Part shown: positions 25,801 through 36,400 of the stretch, piece after piece
How the letters are laid out: each line of letters begins with the position of its first letter
Numbering within the stretch: position 1 is the first letter of the stretch
Assembly (NCBI GenBank): GCA_013407085.1
Contig: JACCGJ010001929.1
Coordinates: forward strand, 1 to 64,000
DNA length: 64,000 nucleotides
Direction of reading: 5' to 3'
Source of the DNA: Atriophallophorus winterbourni
Taxonomy: Eukaryota; Platyhelminthes; Trematoda; Plagiorchiida; Microphallidae
The notes under the pieces: generated by a model
Database searches by the model: none
What the model was told of the DNA's origin: nothing
Seen by the model: the letters and a program-made list of their open reading frames with translations, nothing else
Made by a program: the position numbers and the translations under genes

Positions 25801-26590
25801 AGTTGATTACGACAAACAAGCTATTTCGTTCAATGTTCAGTTCTTTGAAATGGAAACTTTTCACGAGTCGAGAATTAAAAAAATTAGCAACGTTGCATAC
25901 TACATGAAATGTGAGATTCTTTGAAGACCTCTTCATGTTCTTCAAGTACAATCAATTTGGAAGGAAACTGCAAAATACAGTTGAACCAAATGTTTTACTT
26001 ATCTCGGTGATTCATTATTACGAAGGATTATATAAATTACTTACACGATGTGATTAGCATACATATTGCACATATATGAGACACAAAGAGCAGTATGATA
26101 TTTCCATTCATTTTTGATGAGTCTTTGATACGTGTGTCTTTCAATCAAGTGTTTCATGTTTGAAATCATACAAGGATTTCACTTTTAATAAATCCTTACA
26201 CTTTATAACATGGAAACACGTAATAGTCGCTAAAATTACTGTAACAACCAAATAACCAATCAAAGGGGTGATAACCCAATCATCTGTGATGATTCACATA
26301 AGAATCGCAATATTATCCCTCACACTCTAGACCCCAGTAGGGAGATTGAGAAAGAAAATCAAAGCGGTTATTGAAATCAAACAAATTAGGTTTTTTATTT
26401 TACAAACTCATTGACTTATTTCGTATATAACATAAACAGAAAGTTGCTAACATTACAGCGCTTATTTTCAGGTGAAACCCTTTTCTTCAACGGCACACAG
26501 TATTACGCTTACGATAATATCCGAATGGCCGTTCGTCCAGGCTATCCAAAGCATGCCGCATTGAGCATTTTGGGATGTAATCAAAGTTGA
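10728..26590 (+). CDS. Secreted, furin-activated matrix metalloproteinase (complete gene, 10 exons)
   Basis: Zinc endopeptidase of the M10A (matrixin) family that would cleave extracellular matrix or secreted proteins. Hand-assembled exons are 10728-10841, 14983-15347, 19556-19746, 19826-19933, 21200-21361, 24036-24098, 24292-24404, 24481-24646, 24725-25018 and 26472-26590. All introns are GT-AG, all phases agree, and the total is 1695 nt or 564 residues plus TGA. Domains: signal peptide about 1-24; propeptide with cysteine switch PRCGNPDV (Cys112); RIKR at 139-142 before the catalytic domain; catalytic His270, Glu271, His274, His280 and Met-turn Met288; hinge about 314-350; four-bladed hemopexin domain Cys351-Cys561. 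No transmembrane or GPI-type tail follows, so a soluble secreted enzyme is inferred, activated in the secretory path like other furin-site MMPs. The propeptide has a Pro/Arg-rich stretch (about residues 49-78) between the YGYY motif and the FQ motif. The family assignment is firm; the subfamily is not assigned. Confidence 0.95.
12550..12890 (-). mobile_element. RTE-like 5'-truncated fragment in MMP intron 1
   Basis: It matches the 3' part of the 520-2165 element. The 3' tail has GGTTGATGTCGACC at 12574-12587. The Cys-finger relic is [13 protein letters not shown] in the minus frame. Linker nucleotides around 12820-12890 (AACTCGCGGGATCAATG) parallel 835-865. Confidence 0.75.
13245..13320 (-). 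repeat. SINE-like repeat fragment (family B 5' part)
   Basis: The sequence ACGACCAACCTGTTCAACAATCACATGTG aligns by eye with 27670-27700 and 57655-57690 and with the corresponding part of the 46061 repeat. It is truncated at both sides. Confidence 0.5.
13450..13830. repeat. Dispersed repeat, copy 1 (partner 47600-47935)
   Basis: Many blocks are shared in order with 47600-47935: CAACCGTGACCACGGAAG, ATAATTTATCCAGGG, TTGTATGCAAGGATAAGAT, AAGTAAAATATCTGTCAGGAGCCATGGTGTC. It is non-coding, of unknown class, and both copies are diverged. Confidence 0.75.
13875..13985 (+). repeat. Family A repeat with degenerate hammerhead-like core
   Basis: CTGATAA (13903-13909), a short spacer, then GAAACCG and GCATGTGATGGAAGTGCATG match the family layout. 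The G8 position of the core is mutated to A. Confidence 0.6.
14983..15347 (+). CDS. MMP exon 2: propeptide, cysteine switch and furin site
   Basis: The acceptor AG is at 14981-14982 and the frame continues in phase 0 from exon 1. It codes the peptidoglycan-binding-like prodomain (YQYGYYGG ... [21 protein letters not shown]), the inhibitory PRCGNPDV motif (Cys112), the basic RRIKR cleavage site and the first catalytic-domain strand (KKLTWQ). The donor is GTAAGT at 15348, splitting the Gln codon in phase 2. The acceptor sits in an AT-rich tract with a modest pyrimidine stretch. Confidence 0.95.
15440..15495 (+). repeat. RTE 3'-tail fragment
   Basis: ATCCATGGTCGATATCGACCGAAGGAGGCTAAC has the palindromic GGTCGATATCGACC at 15469-15482. 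It is the same tail that follows the Cys finger in the 41040-41990 copy, here without coding sequence. Confidence 0.7.
16914..17680 (+). mobile_element. CR1-like reverse transcriptase relic in MMP intron 2
   Basis: Around 16914 the frame reads [15 protein letters not shown] (endonuclease block). 16962-17186 gives [20 protein letters not shown] and [13 protein letters not shown]. 17306-17623 gives [35 protein letters not shown] and [13 protein letters not shown]. The palm with FADD is kept, but stops, frameshifts and an internal deletion between endonuclease and palm make it dead. It is in the same orientation as the host gene. Confidence 0.88.
17903..17935. repeat. Short 12-bp tandem repeat (GATCGATTaaat)
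   Basis: Three near-identical units, GATCGATTAAAT, GATCGATTAGAT and GATCGATCG, in a row, each containing the palindrome ATCGAT. Confidence 0.7.
18826..18932 (+). repeat. Family B SINE-like fragment in MMP intron 2
   Basis: CCATGAGCGCCTTGAGTGCTTGACCAGGAATCACTATGTGAGTCTGTG, then CATTCAAGTATAACTTTGTATAC, match the right arm of the 46061-46261 palindrome with an internal deletion. Confidence 0.75.
19556..19746 (+). CDS. MMP exon 3: N-terminal catalytic domain
   Basis: The acceptor TTTAG ends at 19555 and its first base completes the Gln codon. The exon codes IRSYPSKAL ... [20 protein letters not shown] ... [22 protein letters not shown], the matrixin segment with the structural zinc and calcium ligands (His216 and Asp218 in HGD, and FDGPG). 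The donor is best placed at 19747 (GTCAGT). The neighbouring GTGAAG at 19751 would break the frame with exon 4, whereas 19747 gives the expected GPGGVLAHA join. Confidence 0.93.
19826..19933 (+). CDS. MMP exon 4: calcium and structural zinc loop
   Basis: It follows a 79-bp intron. The exon codes [12 protein letters not shown] and [11 protein letters not shown], the conserved matrixin structural zinc and calcium loops, and ends DGPHN plus one base at donor GTAACA (19934). Phase 1 joins cleanly to exon 5 through a Glu codon. Confidence 0.93.
21200..21361 (+). CDS. MMP exon 5: zinc-binding active site
   Basis: This exon holds the catalytic motif [12 protein letters not shown] (HExxHxxGxxH; His270, Glu271, His274, His280) and the Met-turn in TAVMYPYY (Met288). 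It ends with the final catalytic helix [13 protein letters not shown] at donor GTAAGT (21362). All residues needed for catalysis are present. Confidence 0.97.
21362..24035 (+). other. MMP intron 5
   Basis: This 2.7-kb intron is AT-rich and otherwise featureless, apart from a 5'-truncated RTE-like C-terminal fragment at 23280-23640. The other larger introns, intron 4 (19934-21199) and intron 9 (25019-26471), show nothing I can name. Confidence 0.7.
23280..23640 (+). mobile_element. RTE-like 5'-truncated fragment with intact C-terminal finger
   Basis: The frame 23322-23570 codes [21 protein letters not shown] through [12 protein letters not shown] to [23 protein letters not shown]: the linker and CxxC...C Cys-rich end of an RTE-like ORF. 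A 3' tail follows (CATCCAGGGTCGACC). Only the last 80 or so codons of the element were inserted. It lies inside MMP intron 5 in sense orientation. Confidence 0.85.
24036..24098 (+). CDS. MMP exon 6: hinge
   Basis: A 63-nt exon, flanked by TTTAG and GTAAGT, keeps frame between the catalytic and hemopexin domains. It codes a Pro-rich linker ([20 protein letters not shown]), typical of MMP hinge regions. Being short, it rests mainly on splice sites and phase compatibility. Confidence 0.85.
24292..24404 (+). CDS. MMP exon 7: start of hemopexin domain
   Basis: The acceptor TTTTCCAG ends at 24291. The exon codes the end of the linker, then [23 protein letters not shown]: first hemopexin blade with Cys351, the partner expected to bond Cys561, and an NVT glycosylation sequon. 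The donor GTCTGT at 24405 is in phase 0. Confidence 0.92.
24481..24646 (+). CDS. MMP exon 8: hemopexin blades 1-2
   Basis: It follows a 76-bp intron and codes WQWRVTWST ... [14 protein letters not shown] and GAIYLFC, the repeat pattern of hemopexin blades (aromatic pair, LP, ID-A motifs). The donor is GTATGT at 24647, phase 1. Confidence 0.92.
24725..25018 (+). CDS. MMP exon 9: hemopexin blades 2-4
   Basis: It follows a 78-bp intron. The largest hemopexin exon carries [57 protein letters not shown] and [10 protein letters not shown], three successive blade signatures. The donor GTGAGG at 25019 leaves phase 1. Confidence 0.95.
26472..26590 (+). CDS. MMP exon 10: last hemopexin blade and stop
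   Basis: The acceptor TTTTCAG ends at 26471. It codes the last blade ([15 protein letters not shown] ... [15 protein letters not shown]) with the terminal Cys561, then three residues and TGA at 26588-26590. No hydrophobic anchor follows. A second NGT sequon is present. Confidence 0.93.
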
Positions 26591-26632
26591 AGAACATCGT
26601 GTAGTACTTTTACAATTTAGTTCGATTATATT

Positions 26633-26638
26633 AATAAA
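26633..26638 (+). promoter_or_regulatory. Putative polyadenylation signal of the MMP gene
   Basis: A canonical AATAAA lies 43 bases after the MMP stop codon. Position and context suit a short 3' UTR, but AT-rich sequence yields such hexamers often. Confidence 0.5.
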
Positions 26639-27065
26639 TGATTAAAAAATGTACATTAGAATAGCGTTACTTTGCATCTTTCCATCCTCAGTATTTTACT
26701 TTTGAGTAGCCATCATGAAAATAGGATGAAAGCAAAACAGCTACTCTGAAATTTGAGCTCCTCTATATTCAATATATAAATGAAACTTTTATATAGTGGA
26801 TTCAGCTTGCGTGCAAATACCAAATACTTGACAAAGTTATTCAGTTTTACCAGTGAACACTATCTTTAGTTTTTCAATGAAATACGACGGGAAAATTGTT
26901 TTTCATAGAAGTTATGTTAGGAGCTAAAAAATACGTGTTCACACAAATCATCTTCACATTTACGAAACTTGAATTTCGATCTATTCGTATAAACAAATGA
27001 CTTATGATCCGCCTTGGTTTCAAGAATGGGGTAATTTTACTGACTGACTTGAATAATAAAAATGG

Positions 27066-27090
27066 TATATATATATATATATATATATAT
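27066..27090. repeat. (TA)n microsatellite
   Basis: Uninterrupted TA dinucleotide run. Confidence 0.98.
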
Positions 27091-27619
27091 CACAATATTC
27101 TCGAATAATAAAATGCTGGCATAATTAAATGAATTTGACAACAAACATTGGGTCGCTTACATTATATTTCTTTGACTTCAAACTTAATAGAACAATACAC
27201 TTCATTGAGGACTTGTGACTCAAATTGCCTTCCTGCTGTCGTAACATGAAACTTAATGGGGGAGCAAATTTATCGCTTCATGTATGTCATTTGTAAAAGA
27301 CACTCACATTCTAGCCAACAATTGCAGAGAGTAGTTTTTGCTTCAAAAGACGATTTCAGCCAGCAATTCGAACGAGGTGAGTTAGATGTAGGATGTTTGT
27401 TTAAATATATAATAATCTGAAGTTATATTCACCTATGGGTTTTTAGGTAAAACCAAATGTTGAACGCTTGAACCTTGAGTGGACCGACAATAACTGCACA
27501 ATAAACAGCTGAAGTATTGGCCATGTTACACTTAAAATGAATCAATTCTGAAGCATCCCAGGTCAATCCGGTCAGCTTATTTTCTCCATACGTACAAGAT
27601 ACGTCACACCAAAAAGAGT

Positions 27620-27715
27620 AATCTATGCAAGTTGTGCTTGCATGCCACTGTTGGACAAGGTTGGTACGACCAACCTGTTTAATCACATGTGCCTGCAGTT
27701 TGGAAATGTGGGATA
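27620..27715 (-). repeat. Family B-like repeat fragment
   Basis: GCTTGCATGCCACTGTTGGACAAGG, then the 17-base palindrome GGTTGGTACGACCAACC, then AATCACATGTGCC: the same order as at 57630-57690 and related to 46075-46140. Confidence 0.6.
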
Positions 27716-28029
27716 TTAACTCAAATCTTCGAAAAGGAAAATCGATCAGAAGTCGCTAATAACGAGCCGAAGAGACAATGTTTGCCGTGATTACATAAAT
27801 AAATTAGCACATCGCTTCAATTGATCTCACTGATTTCGAAAACAGCTTGTGTTTCGAAAGAATAAATCCATTTTATCGTATTATAAAACTTAACGACGGA
27901 ACCCGATCCGACGAAGAAGTTTACGCATTTTCGCCTATTACCTCGCTCTTTTACAAGCTTTTTTGGTCAGTTTATTATTACTAATACGGATGTTAAAACG
28001 CCTTGGAATAAATAAATAGGTTCAACTTG

Positions 28030-28260
28030 GTTCAACTTGGCCGAACAAAAAATTCGGATGAGTTTCCATATTGCGATATCGATTGCTATCACCGTAGTTA
28101 AAGTTTCCCAAGGATTATTCCTCCCTTCGATTCTTTATAGAGTCTCTGCTAAATACGCTAAAGAGCTCGTTTACTGTAACATAACAATATTTGCTGGTGA
28201 CATCAAGATATTGATTCTATCTGTAACACACAGGAAAGGTAATATGGAAACAGCTTGATT
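28030..28260 (+). mobile_element. CR1-like reverse transcriptase scrap
   Basis: The frame reads VSQGLFLPSILYRVSAKYAKELVYCNITIFAGDIKI, aligning with [24 protein letters not shown]...FADDVKI of the other copies. The catalytic second Asp pair is damaged (FAGD). Confidence 0.65.
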
Positions 28261-29714
28261 AACTTCATCACTAAACGTTAATCAACAGACTGCAATTAGC
28301 TCAAATTCTTAGGGTAATTTGACTTCACTTATCATATGAATCCGTACCACCTTGTAAAAAATGGTGAGGCAAATAATGTAAGTTTCCGTTTATGCTTCAT
28401 CCTGTACCGCTCACTTCGATTTTGCAAATTCGGCACAAAGTAAAACGTGTTCCAAACCTATTCAATTGAGTTTTTAGGGAAAATTTGGCTCAACGCTTCG
28501 GCAAATCACGAATATTTTGCTTTGGCTAGTCGTGACATAGTCTGCGTAGTACTTGTCGACATGTCCTTGAATAGATAACAATTCCAATAAGCTGTTTGAC
28601 AAAAGATAGTTTCCAAAATTTTGTTCAACTCTCTTCGTCGAATAATGAATAAGATAAACTCGGAAACTATCTTATTATATCGTTTACTACTTTATCCATC
28701 TTTATACACAACCCAATCTAGTTACGGCGTACGTTTTACCGTTTACTTACATTTCAGTTAATAAACTCGATGGTTAATATCAAGCAAAATAAAGTTCGTA
28801 GCATTAAATGCCTTGATTTACCGTGAATAATGCATCACTCTATAAGAAGATTTATAATTTTTCAATTCATATTCGGAATCGAGCCAAATATTGAAAAACT
28901 AACGCGAAATCTTACTCCCAACATGTTGGCTGAAATCACTTGTTTCACTGCAGCCCAGCCGATTTGTTTATCAATGTAGCAAACGGTGGGTAACAATCTC
29001 GGTCCGGTTTATGTGTACATCATGGCAATCAGGCCCCACCGCAACTGCACGGGAACGGACCAGGAATAAAGTCAAAATCACCTTGTCGCAATGTCACTAG
29101 ACCATATTCTCACGTGTTGTTAAGTTATTTATGGGTGTGGGGACATGTTGGGGAATTGCGTGCATCCTGGACTGCGGTGGTTTGATTAGGACATTAAATT
29201 TCTGTCAGGTTTCGCCGATGTTTCAAGTGGGAAGTAGACCTCTTGTGTGTGTGAGAGGACATAAATTTGTTTTGCCAAAATGGCGTGGATGAGTTTGTGG
29301 TGGCTTTCGTTGATTACATAAAAGCAATATGTGGTTCGTGAAGAAACATGTTCTGGCTTTTTATTCACGACTAATTTATCATGAGATATAATGAGGATTG
29401 ATTAATTCCCTTCCGTAATTTAGGGTGAGCGTTTTCGATCGTATAGTTATCCAACAAAATAGAGACATCTACTTTACCTTTAAGTCAAAAACATTTTCGG
29501 AGTTTAATATAATCATTTCAGACGATTATATCAAGCAAAGTGATGCCATTTTTCGTGGATATATTTATTAGTATACAATGTTGTTTCATACAAATATTCA
29601 ACAACAGAAATCAAAATTTGAATGAACTGGTAATATATGTGTACATGTGTATTCATATATATTATTGATTTTATCTTCATTGTTTTACTTTGATAAGGAG
29701 CAAGAGTTGTGTCT

Positions 29715-29860
29715 ACCAGCAAGCCGTCGTTGGCCTTCTTCGGTCGATGTCGACCATGAATCGCACTATTTTTTCAGGTTTCACAGCTTTTCGAATGACT
29801 AAACTGTCTGATTTGGGGGAACAATCTCTCCCTCTGCACTCGCAACGATAGGCAAAAAAG
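29715..29860 (-). mobile_element. RTE-like 3'-end fragment
   Basis: The minus strand gives YRCECRGRDCSPKSDS (Cys finger), then a tail with GGTCGATGTCGACC at 29742-29755 and GAAGAAGGCCAACGA. It matches 540-700 nearly block for block. Confidence 0.75.
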
Positions 29861-30264
29861 ACCTATAATCAATGTATTGCTTAAACAAAACCGCGTTTGC
29901 AAATCTGTCTTCGGTGGTAGTCTTAGAGAACTCAATTGTGTCGAGCCAGTAGAGTGTAGAGCACGAAAGTATTTCAAGTTGCGGAACTGCGCTCGCATAA
30001 ATCCAATCACGAATTCTGACTGAAGCAAAAGCAATAAAAGAGAACATCTTGGACAGTTGTATACCTATTATGAATTTAGTATTTGAAACACATATTTTTG
30101 TGGGTAAAGCCATTCATTTAATGTGAACATATTCTCCTAAGCGAAATCAACCACACTTTGCAGTGAGATTTAACGAAGGATGATGATCATTTACAGGGTA
30201 TTTGATAACGATAATTCTTAAATTTGCATTTTGGTTTTGTTTATTAAAAATATACTGTATATCA

Positions 30265-30370
30265 AATTTCTGCTTGTATGCCACTGTTAAATAGGTTAAT
30301 TACAAACCACGATGATCAAATACAGATTCACAACGTGATTGCTTGCCAAGCGCTCGGGGCCATTTTTAAT
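30265..30370 (-). repeat. Family B-like repeat fragment
   Basis: GCTTGTATGCCACTGTTAAATAGG, ACAAACCACGATGATCAAATACAGATTCACAACGTGATT, CCAAGCGCTC follow the order of the left arm of the 46061 palindrome. Confidence 0.6.
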
Positions 30371-31539
30371 AACCATTAATTTCTGGTGTCCACAACAACT
30401 TAACTTGGTTTGTAAGTGAAAAGGATTGGCGCACCACAAACATACTGCTTATAGTTTAATCCTTGTGTGAATCGCATACAATCGGTAAGCATCCCAATCA
30501 ACCAACCAGAAGAACCGATACAATCAATAAGCTACTACGTGAATAGATTGATGTTACAATGATCAAATGAAGCAGCGAAATTCAGGCGCAAAATTCGGAA
30601 ATTCTCGAAATTCGCTGCTCTCTCGCTGCTTGCAGTAAACATTGCTGAAGGACCTTCAGAAATCAGACGTACATAATCTCGCTTTGTACACGATATACTC
30701 ATTTTTCTGTAGCGCAACCAGTGATACACATTGCAATGGCGAAACCTGATTAAAAAAGGTGATAAACAGGGACGACGTTCTAATGATTGATAGATGTAGA
30801 ATTGTTTCAGAATGCTCATGAATAAAAATCAACTGTTTAAGTACATGGCTGGTCAATAGACTGCTGTTTTTCATGTAGAAATGCAAAATGAACGAAATGA
30901 AAATTTTTTTAATGGTTGTATACTGAATGGAATGAATTTGATAAAATTGGTTGTCACGGTAACCGAATTTCATCCTGCACTGAACAGTGTTATACATTCT
31001 GCAATCAAAAGCGAAGCCATGTCTGTCATTTGATGCCAAGTGTTTTCTTACTAGCTGCGACAAGTTTTCACATCTGGATTGCTGATTATTTTGCTCACCT
31101 TGCAATAAACATGTTTGAAACCAGGTGCAACCTAAACTATGTACAAAAGTTTTCGGTTAAGGGATGTGGTGGTCGTAACCTGTAAGGATTATGTTCTAAA
31201 TGGTTTTTGGAGCAAATTCTAATGAATTGCTAGTTTCTATTTCATCAATTTGAATCCAACCTAAAATTTTGGTGGTGGATACAGTAATTTTAATAAATGA
31301 TTTCAAATACAGGACTATAGAGCAAGTGAGATCAATTTACTTCACTGGATGAATTTAATTTTCGAAGAAGTATAGTTGTATTCAAACTAATTTCCTTATT
31401 GATACTTCATCTCGCGCTTTGACTCCGATCAGAACTCAAAACTCAGAACTCAGAAAGTGTTATGGTAGAAAAAGCAGTAACCTCAACAATATCGATAGGA
31501 TGACGAGGTACATGGAGTAACATTATAAAATTTCTCAAA

Positions 31540-31870
31540 AATCAATAGGGACAGTCACATACTGCTTGGTTCGTCATATACTCATCGAGTTTAGAAGCGA
31601 AAACCACAACAGATTAGGAGCGTGTAATTTCTTTAGGTAAATTTTTCCAAGTGAAAAATTTCTTACCAATAAAATATTAGAATGAATATCCAATCGAGAA
31701 TGTTAAACGCCTTCGACTGTTTTTGTGTTTGAGTAAGGTCGTTGGTCTTTAGCAAGTGTTTAAGGGATGGTTTTCAGTTTGCAAGATTTTGAATACCAAC
31801 ACGTAGTCACTCCGTATCCGTCGTTGGGTAAAATCGTGTAGATTTCGTATAGTCAAAACAGAGAAACTAT
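31540..31870 (-). mobile_element. CR1-like ORF2 C-terminal fragment
   Basis: The minus strand reads (with stops) RRRLTFSIGYSF, then FIGKKFFTWKNLPKEIT, parallel to LNCRRYFYSVRVCFTWNYLP in the 3853-5229 copy. It is a 3' fragment only. Confidence 0.6.
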
Positions 31871-33408
31871 TTTAAAATTGGTACCACCTTTCTTTCCATA
31901 TGTTCCATTAACACGAATCTCCGTTCTACTGACAAAACATAATCGATTGTTTTGAAAACAAAAAGAAGTTCACCCAGTCGGACAATTTCACCTGATGTGA
32001 AAAATGTGCATTTTGGTGGGATTTGGCATTGAAAGCACAAGACATTGTCTCTTTGATCTTCATTTTCAATTCAACCACCGAGTTTTTGGCATTCGAACTT
32101 TCAATGGAAACTGGTTAACTAGAATCTATTGTCCCATTGATAAGGTGGGACAAGTGAAGGTTTTTATTCTTCGACTGAGAACAAAACAATACGTGAGAGG
32201 AATTTCGTCACGTTTCAAACACACAACAAAATACTTGGATGAGCTTACTCAACCTCGCATTGTGAGTTTTAATCTGGCTGATAATCTTATGTGCATCTGT
32301 TAAAATGTCCAGCGGAATCGATCAATTTATTACTGCTGGTACATACGTAACTGATAAGAATTATAGGAAATAGATTATCGATATACTAGTAAGTTTCAAC
32401 AATATAATAAAATTCATCTGGCATACAGCATTGCTAGTTGGTTATGATCTACATCTATAGCACTAATTATAATCATTTGACTTAATTTTAAATCAATTGG
32501 TCCTTGCTGCCTGGGGTTCATGAGAAACGGAAGCCTTTAATTCATTATTAAATTCAATGACAGCATGAATAGGAATGAAAATTACCTCTTCTTCAAATAT
32601 GGAATAAAGTATCAGAATTCATGTCCAGCACATTTGTGATATTGAAGTGTAATCTAGTAAGATTTATTCCTCTATTACAATGTTTGTGCAAATGACTCAT
32701 CATTTGAGCATAGATTCCTATCAGCGGCATGAAAAAATGTTCCAAACGGTACGTTCACGACGCTAGTCGATGAAGAGGTTTGGAATCAAGTATGCATTGA
32801 ACTCATTTGAAGAGATTATTAAAATAAGCTACAAAATATCTCGGCTGGTGTAACGTTGATAATTCCATTTTTCCGTAATTATAGGCTATTGCAGAATGAT
32901 TGCTTTCATAAGATTGATGAAAGAAATATGCTGCAGGACAATTTAGGTTGCTCAGAAGAAAAAAACGAATTATTTGATTGGATTATATTATGATTTGGAT
33001 ATGTGGAGTTTCTGGTAATAGTGGAAGAAGCTTCTATTCAATTTTATTTAAGTGTAAAATGTTGCAATCTTCAGAAATTCCCCATTCTCTTAAAAGTTTG
33101 GGCTTCAACAACTAGAGTGGATAACAAAAGAGAATGATCTCGGTGACTGAATACATGAAATTATGAAGAATCGCATGCAATGCGAAGCCGTATCTAACAG
33201 AGCCTGCTCCGATATGCTTTGACGTACATTTGTAAGTCTGTTTTCAATTGAAACATTCGCAGACCACTATATTTTCAGCATCGTGAGATTAACTAACTAA
33301 GCGTATTGCAGGATTCAATTCTGATTTTCCTCTTATTAGTGATCACCGCTTTTTATCGCGCTCACGATATTCATCATCGATCGCTCGACAAAATCACTGT
33401 TTGCTCAC
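31871..33408. other. Intergenic, AT-rich
   Basis: No gene or repeat I can name. A 99-codon + frame at 32004-32303 has no recognisable motif. Confidence 0.5.
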
Positions 33409-36400
33409 ATGCCACTGCACAGTGCTGCTCACGACCCTGACCGGATGACCCCGAAAAATAATCAAAGGTCATCGGGCTGCACGTGTACGGTTTGCCAAGA
33501 GGCGGTAAGTCCTAAGGCTAGGTCTGTCACGTGTTACGCTTGTTTGTCAAAATGGCATGCAAAATGCGACAAAACGCTGACCTCGTATTTTGTATCGATT
33601 ATCAATGGAGATATTTGTCCGGTGTTTGTTACGATTGCTAGGTTTGTAAAGCCAAACCAAAAGTGACATCCTCGGATGCGAAAACTGCTGAGAATGAATT
33701 TGAGAATCGTATAAATGGACTAGAATCGAGTATAGAAACACTGAATAAACTGATAATAAACGTCATGAAGGTAAAATTGATGTTATGCCTACAGGCTACT
33801 GCCAAAGAACCGATAGAAAATCCATCATAATTGAACAGGAAAACATTTGCCCAGATAACCGCGCAGAAGGTGACTAAAACGGGTAAGTGTTCGACGGGAC
33901 CAGTGGCTCTTCAGCTTAACTGAAACGAGAAATGGATTCAGCAAAAACATTGCTAAAAAATCGACTCAAATTATACACCAAAACCTTACCTTACCAAAAC
34001 CAAACCTTAGTGTTACATGTACCAACGTGGGCGAGTCACGAGAAACGCTGTTCGAAACTAAGCTAAAACACGACTAAGTGGAGTGGTACAAGCTCTGTAG
34101 CAAAATGAGACTGACCGCAGTTACACCATTTTGATTGTATTTGACAATCAATGAAACGTCCCAACTTGAGTGACGCGCAAAATCCCCAGGTATATCAGCA
34201 CCCAACGAGGATTTGTCTATAAAAGCGGTACTGTATTGACGCAATCAAATCTAGTAAAAACATACCTCAATTATTGGGGTTAACCGGGTAAAAATACGGG
34301 TCAAAACAATATCGAGTACGTACAAAGTTACGTACACGAGTCAAAAAGTTAGGTTCAAATGTCTGAACATCCCACGCGATCAAGATTACGACTAATTGTG
34401 CGCAGCAAATCAAGGTCAAAATAAGCAAAAGGGTTCATAAAACAATAGAATAATGACAGGTCAGAAACACAGTGTGGAAGAAGATATTGACGGAACAGAA
34501 AGAAGCAACACACCCTCATCAATAGTTTGGATGAAACGCCAGCTGAATTTTACCCACAAAGATGATCCGCGCCTTTTACGAATAATGCTGTAATCTGCGG
34601 AACACATGGAAAACGTACTGTAAAACACTTACATTTGCGAGGTGTTGCAGAGTCTACATGTCGTATTCATGCAGATCTACCATCGTGGCATTGAAAGTCG
34701 TCGAATAAATCACGAAAAGTAAAAAAAATCCTAGAAGTATTGTACCTCTAGGCGTTCCGGAAGATGCTGCCTTCTCAAGAAAAGACTGGGCACGATCACG
34801 AACAGTGAAAATACATAGCCGAAACAATCGGTATTAAAAATCCATACTTGTGGATGCTTTTAAGATACCGAGGTCTGCCAACTATAACGGGTAAGGTCCT
34901 AGCACCTCAAAGCTAACCTTCTTGACAACCGAAATGACCGATAATATCAAACGTGAATGAAAAGCTAATAGAAGAAACCTAACCCAAAACGTCAAGTTGA
35001 GCTTGCCCGGGATAATAACCGGGAGCAAGCAAACGGGTAGTACCTAACCACCAACGCCTAGTGATGCGGTTCAAACTGAATATCATGCGATATCTTAAAA
35101 ATTGAGCATTACGACTCTAACCTAGTCAGCTCATTGATAACCTTTCATGATTTGAACACTACATAATTTACAGGATGTTTATATATAAATGCGCAAAGCA
35201 ATTAATCGTGATATGCTTACACAACTCAACTGACATTATCTCCATGAAAGAAAGATGGTATTCTTCCCGATTGATTGTAACGGAGATATCGATTCCAAAT
35301 ATGAATTTGATAAGGAACGATCGAGAGAGAAGTGTTGGTGGTGATGTTGCTCTTTATTATCATAATCGCTTCCAGTACCGTCCAATAGACAACACAGAAT
35401 TCAGCCTTGAGGAAATAATTTGGTGTTCTTTAACGTTGATTTCTGGTGAAGTTTGCATGGTTAGTGTGGTCTACCGGTTTCTTTCATCTACGGAATCGTA
35501 CAACGAAAGGTTGATCCAAGTGCTACAGCGCCTGACTCAGCAAACAACAATACTTATTATGGGTGATTTTAATCTGCCTACTCTTTATGTTAGGGACGTA
35601 CACTCCTTCCAACCACTCGAATAACGATTAAGAGAGGTACTAGATTCAGTCCCTTTATACAACCATGTTCACGAATGCACTTGGAGAAGAAGTTTTGGAA
35701 GCCCCTCCTTATTGGATTTGGTGTTAACATCGGAAGAACAATCTGTCGAAGCCATCGGATTCCATGGTCCGCTGGGACTTAGTGGCCACTCAGTAGGTGT
35801 GTTCGAGTATGTTTGTAGCACTCACCAATCGCTTGCTCTGGGGTGGTTCGCCGGGTAGATAAATTGGCTCCAAGTAAAATACTCGTGCATATTCAGCACT
35901 GGCAGGCAAATTACATAAACCGCGACGCGCAACGGAACGAACTAGTAGATTTTCTGAAACTGAAGATTGACGAGAACTCACAGATCGTTCGTAAAAGCTC
36001 TGAACATGAACAAAACATGGATAGCACTGAAGCGAGCAGGGTGGGTGCAGCATTAATCCAACATTATTTCTACTTATTGGCAACATTTCCGTATGTTACG
36101 CAACAAAGTGACTTCACTTATTAGAGAGGATAAGGAAGCGCACCAACTAACACTGTTGTCAAAAATGGAATGCAACCCTAACTTACTATACAAAATCGTG
36201 AACGCAAAAGTGAAATTCAAACCAGATATTTTTGCCGTCCAGAATGGTGAAAATCTCCCCTAGACCGCGCGATGGAAACGGTAATAGCTCTCGTGATTTA
36301 TTGCTTTAAAGTGTTCGTGCAAACGTTTCAGTGGAACGATGTGAGTATTCAGGCGACACAGGAATGGAAGCAAAGGGCAAGTCAATTGCTCAAACTGATT

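Larger units (their letters stand above)
26640..28020. other. Intergenic, downstream of the MMP gene
   Basis: AT-rich. It holds the TA microsatellite and a SINE-like block at 27620-27715 containing the palindrome GGTTGGTACGACCAACC (about 27660-27676). No gene is seen. Confidence 0.6.
28261..31540. other. Intergenic, AT-rich
   Basis: Besides an RTE 3' fragment (29715-29860) and a SINE-like piece (30265-30370), only short unrecognised frames occur. A 149-codon minus frame at 30656-31105 has low-complexity composition and no motif. Confidence 0.55.

Noticed and set aside
30656..31105. 149-codon minus frame
   Set aside because: Composition of random AT-rich translation, no motif.
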